64,000 nt of DNA from Bacillus sp. RAR_GA_16 (GCF_020165985.1 NZ_JAIUKZ010000010.1:124001-188000), one strand, 5' to 3'; positions 8,234 to 17,700 are shown, counted from the stretch's first letter. Made by a program: numbers and translations. Notes: generated by a model from the letters alone, not told the origin.

Positions 8234-8722
8234 TTAATCAATTTCATACCTTTTTACCATAACGTCAAAAATGGTAGTACCACTTGGGTTTGTCTTTGTA
8301 AAAGACTGAACATAGCTAAAGCCTGCCCGTTCATACACTTTTTTTGCTCGTTTATTGAAGGAAGCTACTGATAGACGCACATTCTGTGGACCATACGTTT
8401 CATAAGCATAATTCAAACCTGCTTGAACAAAGTCAAGGCCCTTTCCTTTTCCTGTATCCATTGGATGAATTCCTAATCCTAAGTCAAGCATAGGATTTGA
8501 ATAAGCATTCACATTATGACCTGCAGGAACCTGAGCTGATTCTCCAAAGCAAAAATAGCCAATTAACTCATCATTTTCTGTTACAGAAACATAGGAGCCG
8601 TTCATGAGCTCAAAGAATACGTCCGGATCACCTTTTAAACTATATAAGGAATAAGGCTCCTCATATTGCCACGTTTGAATTCTTTTTGCTGTTTCTTCTG
8701 TCATCTGCTGAATGAGCATCAC
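8234..8722 (-). CDS. GNAT family N-acetyltransferase
   Basis: A 162-residue GNAT-fold protein. The acetyl-CoA motif A region reads GLGIHPMDTGKGKGLDFV (G-x-G-K-G), followed by VRLSVASFNKRAKKVYERAGF, the usual motif B with the N-x-R-A-x-x-x-Y-E-x-x-G-F pattern. Substrate unknown. GTG at 8722 and ATG at 8719 are both possible, with GGAGGG six to nine bases upstream. The start overlaps the stop of the HD-domain gene, so the two are translationally coupled. Confidence 0.8.
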   Translation of the reverse strand: MMLIQQMTEETAKRIQTWQYEEPYSLYSLKGDPDVFFELMNGSYVSVTENDELIGYFCFGESAQVPAGHNVNAYSNPMLDLGLGIHPMDTGKGKGLDFVQAGLNYAYETYGPQNVRLSVASFNKRAKKVYERAGFSYVQSFTKTNPSGTTIFDVMVKRYEID

Positions 8723-9354
8723 TTAGATCCCTCCCATTCTCCATGAAATTGAGTTAGAAATGATGTCAAAAAAGCATGACGCTCTTCTGCAATCTCTAAT
8801 CCTGTGCTCGTATTCATTAAATCTTTTAACTTCAATAGCTTTTCATAGAAATGATTAATGGCTGTAGACTGTTCATGACGATAAGCGCTTGATGTCATCT
8901 GCTGTCGAGGCTGGATTGATGGATCATAGATTAAATCGCCTTTTGAACCAGCATAGACAAACGTACGGGCAATTCCAATAGCTCCTATAGCATCCAAGCG
9001 ATCAGCATCTTGCACTACTTGTGCTTCAAGTGTTCGAACAGGCGGACGATTTCCTCCCTTAAAGGACATTGTTGTAATGATTTCCAGTATGTGATCCCGG
9101 TCTGCTTTATGTAAAGGGAAAAGCAACTGCTCTACTTCTTCCAATCCTGCCTCTTCGGACGAAGCGACTTTATCATCAGCCAGATCATGCACAAGGGCGG
9201 CAACTTCACAAATAAAGAGATTTGCGTTTTCTTCTTTTGCGATTCGACGAGCTTGCTTCACAACTCGTTCAATGTGATACCAATCATGCCCGCTTCCTTC
9301 CATTTCTAACTTTTGCTTAACATAAGACTGTATTTCGTTGACAACCTGATTCAT
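8719..9354 (-). CDS. HD-domain phosphohydrolase (YpgQ-like)
   Basis: A 211-residue cytosolic HD-superfamily protein. Metal-binding residues appear in order: H of GSGHDWYH (near residue 23), the diagnostic HDLAD pair near residue 55, and a later QDADRLDAIGAIGIAR segment. Length and motif order match the B. subtilis YpgQ/E. coli YedJ subfamily, metal-dependent phosphohydrolases acting on nucleotides in vitro. It is the first gene of a two-gene unit with the overlapping GNAT gene. The physiological substrate is not clear from context. Confidence 0.8.
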   Translation of the reverse strand: MNQVVNEIQSYVKQKLEMEGSGHDWYHIERVVKQARRIAKEENANLFICEVAALVHDLADDKVASSEEAGLEEVEQLLFPLHKADRDHILEIITTMSFKGGNRPPVRTLEAQVVQDADRLDAIGAIGIARTFVYAGSKGDLIYDPSIQPRQQMTSSAYRHEQSTAINHFYEKLLKLKDLMNTSTGLEIAEERHAFLTSFLTQFHGEWEGSK

Positions 9355-9406
9355 TCTCTTCTCTCTCCCTGCGTCCTATTTCTTCTTATATGCTCGTTTA
9401 CGATCG

Positions 9407-9430
9407 AAAAAGGCCAGCACGATGCTGACC
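9407..9430 (-). terminator. Rho-independent terminator
   Basis: GGTCAGCA/TGCTGGCC hairpin followed on the minus strand by UUUUUCG, immediately after the stop of the SurA-like lipoprotein gene. Confidence 0.75.
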
Positions 9431-10150
9431 TATAAGTTCTTTTTCACTTCGGCTTTTTTCATCAGTTCTGCTTTCATATCCTGAACCTTTTCCTGCGTTT
9501 TCTTTTCTACTAAATAATCTTTGATGCGATCCTTCATCTCATCAAAAGAAGGTGGATTTTCCGCATCTTTTGAGAATTGCTCGTCATAAAATGCCTTCAC
9601 TTCTTTTTCAGAAACATCGGGGGTGCCGATTTTTTCTTTTACAAATTTATCAACGACGACAATGTCCGCATACTGGCTTTCGAGTTGCTCAAGCGTCATG
9701 CCCTGACCTTCTAACGCCTTCTTTAATTCTTCTTCTCCATCGAACTGAGCTTTAATTTGCTCAAGTTCTGTTTCTATTTCTTTATCGGACGCTGTAAACC
9801 CTTCTTCCTTCGCTTTTTGAAGTAAAAGTTCCTGCCCAATTAAATTATCCATTACCTCTTGCTCGATCGATTTCGCTACTTCGGCATCTGATGGATTCCT
9901 CTCCACTCATTGTATAGCGTAGCTGCGTTTGCACGAGCATCGAATTATAATCTTTTCCTTTGATCTTCTTATCATTAACAGTTGCAACAACTTTATCTTC
10001 TTCTACTTTCATCGCTTCAAGTTCTTTTTGCGTTTCTATCGTTGCTGCATCATCAGAAGCGGCTTCTTCATTTGTTTCCTCACTATTATTACTACAAGCA
10101 GCAAGCAATAGAACCCCAACAATTAGGAATAAACTAAGATATTTTCTCAT
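9430..10150 (-). pseudogene. SurA N-terminal-domain lipoprotein, frameshifted at 9894-9898
   Basis: The first part (from 10150) has a signal peptide MRKYLSLFLIVGVLLLAAC with a lipobox L-A-A-C and ends out of frame. The second part, in the next frame, carries the helical SurA_N-type chaperone region (SIEQEVMDNLIGQELLLQKAK...). Deleting one base of GGAATCC on the minus strand joins them as S-G-E-D-P-S-D-A-E-V-A-K and gives a lipoprotein of about 239 residues. This is the size of Bacillales SurA-N proteins, which lack the parvulin isomerase domain of PrsA. A role in folding exported proteins at the outer face of the membrane is inferred from family. Probably intact in the cell; one of eight GATC-type indels. 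Confidence 0.8.
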
Positions 10151-10327
10151 GCAATTGATGAACTCCCTTCAAATATGACGAATCGTCTATGTTGCTTATA
10201 CACAGTATAACATTCTTAAAAAAACTGCATGAAGAATATGGGATATTTTTGTTTTTTATAATGGTTTCGATTCAATGATGGATTCCCATTAAATAAAAAA
10301 AACTAATGTCCCATATGGAAATAATAG

Positions 10328-10360
10328 AAAAAAAAAGAATCCTGGAAAAAATCCAGGATT
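10328..10360 (-). terminator. Rho-independent terminator
   Basis: AATCCTGGA/TCCAGGATT hairpin followed by a long minus-strand U run, overlapping the stop of the permease gene. Confidence 0.8.
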
Positions 10361-11036
10361 AGTGTAAATAATGGTATCGTTTTTCTAGTCGCTCTTGGAA
10401 AAAGGAGACACAAACGCATACTCCCCAATAAATAAGAGCGACAAGAATATACATTGTCATAAAATCAAACTCTCTGCCTCCAACGATCTTCGCATGATGG
10501 AGCAGTTCAGGAACGGTAATCACAGCTGCTAAAGATGACGCTTTGATAAGGTCGAGCATGACGTTCGAAAGCGGTGGTATAGCGATTCGCGTTGCTTGTG
10601 GGAGAACCACCTCTCGCATTGTCGTCCAATAAGACATACCAAGAGCAGTCGAAGCTTCCCACTGGCCTTTTTCAACAGATGAAAGAGCAGACCGCTGAAT
10701 TTCCGCAATGTAAGCCGCGCTATTTAAGCTAAACCCAATTAACGCACACGTTAACGCTGAGAATTGGATTCCTACAACCGGCAGACCAAAATAAAGAATA
10801 TATAGAAAAACAAGAATTGGCGTTCCTCTCATAAAGGAGATATAGAGGCGCGCTGGCCATCTAAGTGCTTTCCATTTGGACATTCTACCAAGAGCAAGAA
10901 ATAAGCCCATTGCCATTCCAATGATCATTCCAACAAAAGCAATTAATAATGTTAATCCAAGACCCTGAATTACATAGGGAAATGACTTTAACGCAAGACC
11001 CGCATCAAATAAATATTCCCAGTGTATTTCCCCCAA
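10359..11036 (-). CDS. Polar amino-acid ABC transporter permease
   Basis: A 225-residue integral membrane protein of the HisM/TcyB type. Five hydrophobic spans are visible, and the conserved EAA loop appears around residues 135-160 as GQWEASTALGMSYWTTMREVVLPQA, where the ATPase would dock. It follows the binding-protein gene by 16 bases on the same strand. No ATP-binding subunit lies in the unit: a terminator follows directly. It must borrow an ATPase encoded elsewhere or the transporter is incomplete. Confidence 0.85.
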   Translation of the reverse strand: MGEIHWEYLFDAGLALKSFPYVIQGLGLTLLIAFVGMIIGMAMGLFLALGRMSKWKALRWPARLYISFMRGTPILVFLYILYFGLPVVGIQFSALTCALIGFSLNSAAYIAEIQRSALSSVEKGQWEASTALGMSYWTTMREVVLPQATRIAIPPLSNVMLDLIKASSLAAVITVPELLHHAKIVGGREFDFMTMYILVALIYWGVCVCVSFFQERLEKRYHYLH

Positions 11037-11052
11037 TTGTTACAACTCCCAC

Positions 11053-11919
11053 TTATTCTTCAATATCAAGATCTGGTTTAACCGACACGTCAGCTCCATT
11101 GAAGAATTTCTCAGATAGTTCTTTCATCGTGCCATCTTCTTTCATTTCTTTCAACGTTTCATTTACTTTTGTTTCGAGTTCTCCACTACCCTTTTTCATC
11201 ACAATGTGCTGATTATTAGGGTAATATTGAATATCCGGATGAATCGTGATGTTCAAGTCTGGAAACGCTGCAAGTGCTAGGGTTTGTAAGTAATAGTCAT
11301 TTAAAATAATGTCTGTTCTTCCATTTGACACATCGCGTAAATACTGTTCGTTTGTCGCATTATCATAGATCTTTTCTTCTGCACCGTGCTCACGTGCAAC
11401 TTCCATATAAACTGTTGTAGAAGCTCCAGCCGCGATTTTCCCTTCAAGATCATCAAGAGAAGCAATACCAGAAAGGTCGTCTTTTCTTACAATTGCTGTT
11501 CCATAAGAATACTTTACAGGTTCTGAGAATGTGAACTTTTCTTTTCTTTCATCAGTTGACGTAATATCATTTGCAGCAAGGTCCACTTTGCCGGAATTAA
11601 GGCTTGTTAACATGCCGTCAAACCCCATTTCTTCAAATTCAACGTCAAGATCTAGTCGCTTTGCCATTTCTCTCACAACTTCAACTTCATAGCCAGTCAC
11701 TTTATCTGAACCTTCTTCATAATAAGAAGTAGGGTAAAGTGTTCCTGAAGTGGCAACAACAAGCTTTCCTTCATCTTGTATTTTTCCCCAAGTCGTTGCT
11801 TCTTTTTCCTTCTCACTATTGGCTTCATTCGATTCATTTCCGTTCGAACAAGCGCTTATAACAAAAACAACCAGTCCCATTAAAAGAACGGGAGCAAGGC
11901 GTTTGATTAAATTCGTCAT
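11053..11919 (-). CDS. Amino-acid ABC transporter substrate-binding lipoprotein
   Basis: A 288-residue family-3 solute-binding protein. The signal peptide ends in a lipobox (V-I-S-A-C). The mature part has the family signature GYEVEVVREMAKRLDLDVEFEEMGFDGMLTSLNSGKVDLAANDITST near residues 75-125, the ligand-pocket region of polar amino-acid and cystine binders. It is the first gene of a two-gene unit with the permease. The substrate cannot be read from sequence alone; glutamine or cystine is plausible. Confidence 0.85.
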   Translation of the reverse strand: MTNLIKRLAPVLLMGLVVFVISACSNGNESNEANSEKEKEATTWGKIQDEGKLVVATSGTLYPTSYYEEGSDKVTGYEVEVVREMAKRLDLDVEFEEMGFDGMLTSLNSGKVDLAANDITSTDERKEKFTFSEPVKYSYGTAIVRKDDLSGIASLDDLEGKIAAGASTTVYMEVAREHGAEEKIYDNATNEQYLRDVSNGRTDIILNDYYLQTLALAAFPDLNITIHPDIQYYPNNQHIVMKKGSGELETKVNETLKEMKEDGTMKELSEKFFNGADVSVKPDLDIEE

Positions 11920-12055
11920 TCATTTCACTCTCCTTTAATCTAGTAAACAGCAAAAGCTTATCACTTTATTACAATGCATTGCAACTGTTACAACACACTC
12001 TTCAAAATGCAAACTATTCCTATTTTTCATTCAATCATGAAAACCTTTTACTTAA

Positions 12056-12168
12056 AGGCTATGTTAATGAATGGTGTTGATTTTTGGCTCATTTACGCCC
12101 TGTGAAACGAAGGTTTCACTCGAATGATCTAAAAATCGAGAAATCAACAATATAAGCTAACATAGCCT
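12056..12168. mobile_element. MITE-like element with terminal inverted repeats, 113 bp
   Basis: The ends AGGCTATGTTA and TAACATAGCCT are perfect 11-base inverted repeats. Inside each end GTTGATTT and AAATCAAC repeat the symmetry, and a GTGAAAC/GTTTCAC hairpin lies in the centre, so the whole unit can snap back. There is no open frame. The left part recurs with about 90 percent identity at 47135-47182. This is what a non-autonomous derivative of an insertion sequence looks like; no transposase is in the window. It lies in the 273-base gap upstream of the amino-acid transporter. Confidence 0.55.
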
Positions 12169-12177
12169 ACTAAAAAG

Positions 12178-12205
12178 AAAACACTCCTACTGTCAGGAGT
12201 GTTTT
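12178..12205. terminator. Bidirectional terminator
   Basis: AAAACACTCCT/AGGAGTGTTTT arms with a short loop; overlaps the stop of the 12193-12447 gene. Confidence 0.8.
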
Positions 12206-12447
12206 AACTGTTCATCTATTTTCTCATGAAGGTATAACGTAGCTTGATCAAGGTGCTTAATGGCTTCTTCAGGAAATTTATCGATTTCCCTCGCTCTCTT
12301 TACATGGCCATATAACACAAGATCCTGTGAATTCATCACAATATCAAGTACTTCTCTTCCGATTTCGTCTTTATTCTGATCCATATGAATCGCCGTCTTA
12401 TATTCTCTTATTACTTCAGTTAAAATTTGCAATCTTTCTAAGTCCAT
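12193..12447 (-). CDS. Hypothetical helical protein, 84 aa
   Basis: A small soluble all-helical protein (MDLERLQILTEVIREYKTAIHMDQNKDEIGREVLDIV...) with alternating charged and hydrophobic residues suggesting a helical bundle or a partner-binding coil. No motif recognised. It follows the LTA-synthase-like gene by 70 bases on the same strand with no terminator between, so the two could be cotranscribed. Confidence 0.6.
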   Translation of the reverse strand: MDLERLQILTEVIREYKTAIHMDQNKDEIGREVLDIVMNSQDLVLYGHVKRAREIDKFPEEAIKHLDQATLYLHEKIDEQLKHS

Positions 12448-12517
12448 CTCTTCTCATCCCTTTGCAAGATTTATCCATGAAAAGCGTACCATGAATGGGT
12501 CAGAAAGAACACCATGA

Positions 12518-14359
12518 CTAGTTAATAAACCGCAATAAATCACCATATATAATTTGATCTGAAAAGTCGAGTTCATCCTGAACGTCACCAAAATACCGTG
12601 CGCATTTGTTCCGATTGGTTTTTGAGCCTGTCTCTTTGTTATAACACGTATTCTTTGCATAGATCAGTTTCTTAGTTACAAAACTTCCATCACGAAAGAT
12701 CACAAGGTCTTTGCGATTTTTGGAAAAAAGACTGGTACCAAAATTTAAACTTGGACTCTCTTTTACACCTAAAAGCTCTAATATAGTTGGTTTTAAATCT
12801 ACCTGGCCACCAACCGTAGGAATGACTTTTCCATCTTCTCCAGGGATGTGAATGATAAGAGGAACTTTTTGAAGATCAATATGTTCAACTGGCCCGATTT
12901 CTTCGCCAAGATAATCTCCGAGTGCTGTATCATATGTTTCGGATAAACCATAATGGTCTCCATATAAAACAAAAATTGAATCTTCATATAAACCTGCAGC
13001 TTTCATTTCTTCAAAAAACGTTTTAATTGCTTCATCTTCATAACGAACGGTCGCAAAATAACGATTAACGACTTCTTGGTCAGTCTCAGGTAATGAAATC
13101 ATTGTATCTTCTTCCTCTAACAAAAATGGAAAATGATTTGTTAGTGTTAAAAACTTTGCAGAATAAGGCTCTTTTAACTCTTTTAAATAAGGGATGGATT
13201 GTTTGAAAAATGGGATATCTTTTAATCCATAGTTAATTGAGTTTTCATCACTCACTTCAAAATCTTTCTTCGAATAAAAACGATCATAACCGAGCGTCTC
13301 ATACATTTCGGCACGGTTCCAGAAATCGCGATCATTACCATGAAATGAAGTTGTTGTATACCCTTCTTCATTTAACGCTTCAGGAAGAGAGAAAAATTCA
13401 TTTTGTGGCTTTCTTACAAAAACAGATCCACCTGATAGGGGGTATAAGCTATTGTCAATCATAAACTCCGCATCTGATGTTTTCCCCTGGGCTGTTTGAT
13501 GATAGAAATTTGGGAAAAAGTAGCTGTCTTCCTTTAGCTTATTTAAGAAAGGCGTCGCTTCCTCTCCGTCAATGCTTTGATCAAGCATAAATGCCTGTGT
13601 CGATTCAAGCGAAATAATAATAAGGTTCTTCCCTTTTGCAATGCCTTCATAAGAGGAAGGGTTAACATTCTTTTCTTTTACATAGTCTTCAATTTCGGAT
13701 AACTTCGTATCATCTGCAAAGGCGCTATTAATGGATGTAAAAGAATTAAATCCTATGTCGTAAACATGATACGTATACGCTCCAAGCGATTTCACGAAAA
13801 GTTCTCTGTCATATGATTTTTCAAATAAAAGAGGGTGCATCATCAGTGCCAAACCAGCTGTAAAGAGAAGTACCCCCACACTACTAATCGCTGTTCTTTT
13901 CTTCAGTTTTTTGGAAAGAGCGACTTTATGTAGACCTTTCCGCTTTAACAGCCAGAATAATACGATTGAATCAAAAACGATCAATGGATCATATAAGTTC
14001 AATAGCTCAACTGTACTTTGTCCAAGTCCTCCTACATTGCCAAACTGAAAAAGGACAGGTACTGTTACAAAGTCTATGTAAAAGCGATAATATAAAATAT
14101 TGCAATAAAGTAGCGCAGATAAAATAAAATAAACTGCAAGCATCAGGCCTGGTTTTGACTGCTTTCTAAAAAGACCGATACCTAGCAGTAATGCGATAGA
14201 TCCAATTGAATTAATCATGAGGAATAACTCTTCCCCTAAACCACTTAACGAAAATGTAAATTCAAATCGATAAATAAGGTAAGTTTTTAGGACAAGCAAC
14301 GCTACTAATAAAAAATAAAAACGCAACACTGCCTTCTCTTCTTTTCTCTCTACATCCAT
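12518..14359 (-). CDS. LTA synthase family phosphoglycerol transferase
   Basis: A 613-residue enzyme of the alkaline-phosphatase/sulfatase superfamily. Five N-terminal membrane spans cover about residues 10-185, followed by an extracytoplasmic catalytic domain. Family residues are visible: E252 in ISLEST (metal), T294 in QGKTSDAEF (the nucleophile that carries phosphoglycerol), and the later LYGDHYG motif near residue 470. It would transfer glycerol phosphate from phosphatidylglycerol to build lipoteichoic acid or prime it, as in LtaS, YfnI, YqgS and YvgJ. Which paralogue it is cannot be decided here. The length and all catalytic landmarks look intact. Confidence 0.88.
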   Translation of the reverse strand: MDVERKEEKAVLRFYFLLVALLVLKTYLIYRFEFTFSLSGLGEELFLMINSIGSIALLLGIGLFRKQSKPGLMLAVYFILSALLYCNILYYRFYIDFVTVPVLFQFGNVGGLGQSTVELLNLYDPLIVFDSIVLFWLLKRKGLHKVALSKKLKKRTAISSVGVLLFTAGLALMMHPLLFEKSYDRELFVKSLGAYTYHVYDIGFNSFTSINSAFADDTKLSEIEDYVKEKNVNPSSYEGIAKGKNLIIISLESTQAFMLDQSIDGEEATPFLNKLKEDSYFFPNFYHQTAQGKTSDAEFMIDNSLYPLSGGSVFVRKPQNEFFSLPEALNEEGYTTTSFHGNDRDFWNRAEMYETLGYDRFYSKKDFEVSDENSINYGLKDIPFFKQSIPYLKELKEPYSAKFLTLTNHFPFLLEEEDTMISLPETDQEVVNRYFATVRYEDEAIKTFFEEMKAAGLYEDSIFVLYGDHYGLSETYDTALGDYLGEEIGPVEHIDLQKVPLIIHIPGEDGKVIPTVGGQVDLKPTILELLGVKESPSLNFGTSLFSKNRKDLVIFRDGSFVTKKLIYAKNTCYNKETGSKTNRNKCARYFGDVQDELDFSDQIIYGDLLRFIN

Positions 14360-14491
14360 GAATTATGCACCCCTCATATCTCCCTAGCTCAAAAGAGCTT
14401 TCTCTTTCTTTACCACTAATGGAGGTCAGCCAAACAGGTCCAGTTTCCTCCCTCCAATAAAGACGAATAAAAGAACGAGAAAGTTTCAAAT

Positions 14492-14764
14492 TTAGTAAGA
14501 AAAGACAAGAGCAATGACACCAAATGCAATTAGAAAGAGTCCGATCATGACGCAACTGATCGTCACGACCCACCACGGGATGGAGTCAAGAGCTTTTGTT
14601 TCAATAAAGAAAAAAATACTTTCATCTTTATTAGAAGCTTCAGAGGCTCTTGCTCGACCAGCTGTATTCGACTTCGCAGCCTCAAGACGATGAAACAAAT
14701 ACCGGGGACTCCCTACAAACGCAACACCAGCTATCCAAAATATCACAGCTATTGTCCAAGCCAT
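14492..14764 (-). CDS. Two-span membrane protein, 90 aa
   Basis: AAGGCGG lies seven bases before the ATG. Hydrophobic segments at about residues 3-17 and 64-88 flank a polar, lysine/alanine-rich loop, giving a two-span protein with a short loop. No family recognised. It sits between the LTA-synthase-like gene (133 bases away) and fdhD, with fdhD's terminator upstream. Confidence 0.6.
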   Translation of the reverse strand: MAWTIAVIFWIAGVAFVGSPRYLFHRLEAAKSNTAGRARASEASNKDESIFFFIETKALDSIPWWVVTISCVMIGLFLIAFGVIALVFSY

Positions 14765-14821
14765 ACTTGATCCGCCTTTCTCTAAACGCCTATTTGTTCA
14801 GTAGTATGAACGACTTTCACA

Positions 14822-14852
14822 AAAAAAACACCTCAGAAGGTGAGGTGTTTAA
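14822..14852. terminator. Terminator of moaA-fdhD
   Basis: AACACCTCA/TGAGGTGTT stem with a five-base loop and a minus-strand U run, overlapping the fdhD stop. Confidence 0.8.
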
Positions 14853-15643
14853 CGTTTGATGCGTTCAGGCTTCGTGTAGACATTGAATCTCCCGTGACGA
14901 ATAAATCCAACGGTTGTAATGTTTAAATCATTCGCTAATTGAATGGCTAGCTCAGTTGGTGCTGATTTTGAAAGGAGAACGCCAATCCCCATTTTTGAAA
15001 GCTTGATCACAACTTCTGATGAGATTCTGCCGCTAAATGCGACGCAAAGCTCAGAGGATTTAAGCTGATGACGAAGAACATACCCGTATAATTTATCAAG
15101 GGCATTATGCCTGCCAATATCCGTTCGTGAAGCTAAAAGTTCGCCATCTTTAAAGATCGCAGCATTATGTACGCCACCAGTGGTTTTAAAAGTGGTGGAT
15201 TGGTTTTGGAGGGCTTGCATGTTTTGCAAGCATTCTTCTGCTGATAATTTCGGTGCTTTCATGATGGTTCTAGCCGTCTTTGAATCACTTTGAAGATAAA
15301 AGTGTCTACTCTTTCCACAGCAAGAACCGATCACACGTTTTGTGTAGGTATCAGAAGTTAAAGGAACGTCAACGCTTGCTTTTACGTTTACAATTCCCTG
15401 ACTTTCATTAAAGAGCATTTCTTCAATATCGCCTGAAGATCGAATGACTCCTTCAGAAGCTAAGAACCCAGTTACCATATCTTCTAAATGGTCTGGTGTA
15501 CACACGAGTGTTGCAAATTCTGTTTGGTTAATCCGTATGGTTATCGGCTTTTCAAGAGCGATTTGATCTTCTTGTTCAACCCATTCACCCGCTTGATAGC
15601 TCAAAACCATTCGATCTGTTAAATGTTTTGATTTATTCTCCAT
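14849..15643 (-). CDS. fdhD: FdhD sulfurtransferase for formate dehydrogenase
   Basis: A 264-residue FdhD-family protein. The conserved cysteine pair appears as GSCCGKSRHF near residue 110, the position that in E. coli FdhD passes sulfur from IscS to the molybdenum cofactor before insertion into formate dehydrogenase. Later family blocks GGVHNAAIF, ASRTDIGRHNALDKL and AFSGRISSEVVIKLSKMGIG are present and in order. It starts two bases after moaA, so the pair forms a molybdenum-cofactor unit. No formate dehydrogenase subunit lies in the window; the enzyme should be encoded elsewhere. Confidence 0.92.
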   Translation of the reverse strand: MENKSKHLTDRMVLSYQAGEWVEQEDQIALEKPITIRINQTEFATLVCTPDHLEDMVTGFLASEGVIRSSGDIEEMLFNESQGIVNVKASVDVPLTSDTYTKRVIGSCCGKSRHFYLQSDSKTARTIMKAPKLSAEECLQNMQALQNQSTTFKTTGGVHNAAIFKDGELLASRTDIGRHNALDKLYGYVLRHQLKSSELCVAFSGRISSEVVIKLSKMGIGVLLSKSAPTELAIQLANDLNITTVGFIRHGRFNVYTKPERIKR

Positions 15644-15645
15644 TG

Positions 15646-16668
15646 TTATCCACCTATAAAGGACATTTCAATCTTTTCTCGGGTTAAAACACTTTCTTCC
15701 GTTCGCTCATCTGAATAACGGTCGTCACGTCCATTCCATAACTTTGCTAACATGCTCCTTAGTTCTTCATCTGTTGCACCGTTTCGTAATGGATTGCGAA
15801 GACTTGTTCCTTTTGAAGCAAACAAACATGTGTAAAGCGCCCCATCTGCAGAAAGGCGTGCCCTTGTACAGCTAGAACAAAATGAATCGCTAACAGATGA
15901 AATGACGCCAATCTCTCCTGCCCCATCAAGGTACTGATAACGCGACGCTACCTCTCCAAAATAAGATGCATCTATTGGTTCTAAATCATATACCTCTGAT
16001 AATTGGTCAATAATCTCCTTTTTGCTCATCACGTGATCGAACTTCCATCCGTTCGAATTTCCTACGTCCATGTACTCAATGAATCGAACGATATGGCCAC
16101 TATTTCTAAAATACGATGCCATAGGAACAATTTCATGATCGTTAACGCCTTTTTGCACGACCATATTAATTTTCACCTGCAGTCCGGCATCTGCTGCAGC
16201 TTGAATCCCTTCAAGGACAGGTTGGATTTTAGTGCCTCGTCCATTCATCATGCCAAATGTTTCATCATGAATGGCATCTAAACTAACATTCACACGCGTT
16301 AAACCAGCCTCTTTTAATTTGAGTGCCTGCTTTTTTAAAAGCGAAGCGTTTGTAGTCAATGCAATATCATTCAAACCGTTAATGTCAGCTAACATTCGAA
16401 TTAAAACGTCAAGATCTCTTCTTAGAAGAGGCTCCCCTCCTGTAAGGCGGATCTTCTCGACCCCCATTTCAACAAACAAAGAAGCAAGCCTGGTGATTTC
16501 CTCAAATTGAAGAAGGCTTGTTTTGGGGAGAAATTTATAATCAGGGCCAAATGTTTCTTCTGGCATACAATAGCGACAGCGGAAATTACAGCGATCTGTA
16601 ACCGATATGCGAAGATCCCGAAGTGGGCGTTTGAACTTATCAAATACGAGGTTGTCTTTGTGCATCAT
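15646..16668 (-). CDS. moaA: GTP 3',8-cyclase MoaA (radical SAM)
   Basis: Catalyses the first step of molybdenum cofactor synthesis, GTP to 3',8-cyclo-7,8-dihydro-GTP. The N-terminal radical-SAM cluster motif CNFRCRYC appears near residue 26. The C-terminal second-cluster cysteines appear as CSSCTR and a further C in LYTCLF, and the protein ends in the conserved di-glycine (SFIGG) needed for activity. The ATG at 16668 has AAAGGAG five bases upstream; an earlier in-frame codon at 16683 lacks one. About 340 residues, the usual length. Cotranscribed with fdhD. Confidence 0.93.
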   Translation of the reverse strand: MMHKDNLVFDKFKRPLRDLRISVTDRCNFRCRYCMPEETFGPDYKFLPKTSLLQFEEITRLASLFVEMGVEKIRLTGGEPLLRRDLDVLIRMLADINGLNDIALTTNASLLKKQALKLKEAGLTRVNVSLDAIHDETFGMMNGRGTKIQPVLEGIQAAADAGLQVKINMVVQKGVNDHEIVPMASYFRNSGHIVRFIEYMDVGNSNGWKFDHVMSKKEIIDQLSEVYDLEPIDASYFGEVASRYQYLDGAGEIGVISSVSDSFCSSCTRARLSADGALYTCLFASKGTSLRNPLRNGATDEELRSMLAKLWNGRDDRYSDERTEESVLTREKIEMSFIGG

Positions 16669-16750
16669 CTTCGCTCCTTTCAAACATGTCTAATGTGCTA
16701 ATCGTAACGCTTTCGTGCACATTTTTCCAGTAATAACGCCGTTCTTGCAT

Positions 16751-16778
16751 AAAAAAAAGAGTGCTACTTGCGCACTCC
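16751..16778 (-). terminator. Rho-independent terminator
   Basis: GAGTGC/GCACTC hairpin followed by eight minus-strand U, just past the stop of the lipoprotein gene at 16786. Confidence 0.75.
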
Positions 16779-16785
16779 TGAAAAA

Positions 16786-17608
16786 TTACTCACTCATTCC
16801 TGGCATTTCCTGTGCTTGTTCCATCACTTCTTTTGGCACCTTTACCTCTTCCACTTCATTGTACTGATCATAAGTTGAATCCATTTCCACATTAGTAGAT
16901 ATTGTTTCACCTTCCATACTTATTTCACTATCCATCTTCATCTTCAACTTCGATGGAAGGTAAGTTTCCTTATCAACTGTATACGTGTAGGCGACTTCAT
17001 TCACTTTCATTTGATCCATCGCTTCTTGCATCATTTGATTTTGTGAACCCATTTCCTCCGCTGTTTTTTCCATTAAACCCTGAAATTTTTCACCAGATGC
17101 TTTAAGAGACATGACGTATGTCCCATCTTCTTCTGTTAAGGAAAATTCATCGACATAGTCTAACATCATTTCCATTTGCTCGGCGGGAATCCCCTTGTGA
17201 TTCTTGAAGAGTAAGCATTTCCTCTGTCATTTCATCAGGAAGCTTCATCCACTGCTCTCCCTGTTTCATATAAAAGCCTTCTTCAGAAAAGTATTGTTCT
17301 GCTTGCATGCTCTCTCCATTCGCTGTCATCTCTAACATTTGATGAAAAGCCATCGGCTCGAGACTCATGTCTGAATCAATAACAGTGTTCACTTCCATCT
17401 CTTCATCACCAGAACCAAGAATTTGCTTCATGTCTGCACTCATGTGAAAATTCTCGATATCTTCCTGAGCAGCAATGGATTTCTTAAACACGTCTTTCGC
17501 ATCGATACCTTCTTCAACTTTCACTTCTCCACCAGATTCTGTTGTCCCACTACATGCGGCCAAAATAAGCATGAGCGCACTAACTAACGCAATCATTTTG
17601 AACTTCAT
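16786..17608 (-). pseudogene. DUF6612-like lipoprotein, frameshifted at 17187-17191
   Basis: The N-terminal half has a signal peptide with lipobox L-A-A-C (Cys19) and a LolA/LppX-type strand pattern. The C-terminal half continues in another frame (MLDYVDEFSLTEEDGTYVMSLK...). Deleting one base from GATTC on the minus strand joins them as S-Q-G-D-P-A-E-Q-M-E-M-M, giving a lipoprotein of about 273 residues typical of the DUF6612 family in Bacillales. Such proteins have a hydrophobic-ligand-binding fold; no function is established. Met and Glu contents are high. One of eight GATC-type indels; probably intact in the cell. Confidence 0.8.
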
Positions 17609-17700
17609 TTGCCTCTCCTCCTCATTTTTTATCTACTAGTAATACGACTGAAGAAGGAAGAGGTTTCATAAAAAAACAGTTCATACCAGTTTAATTCCAC

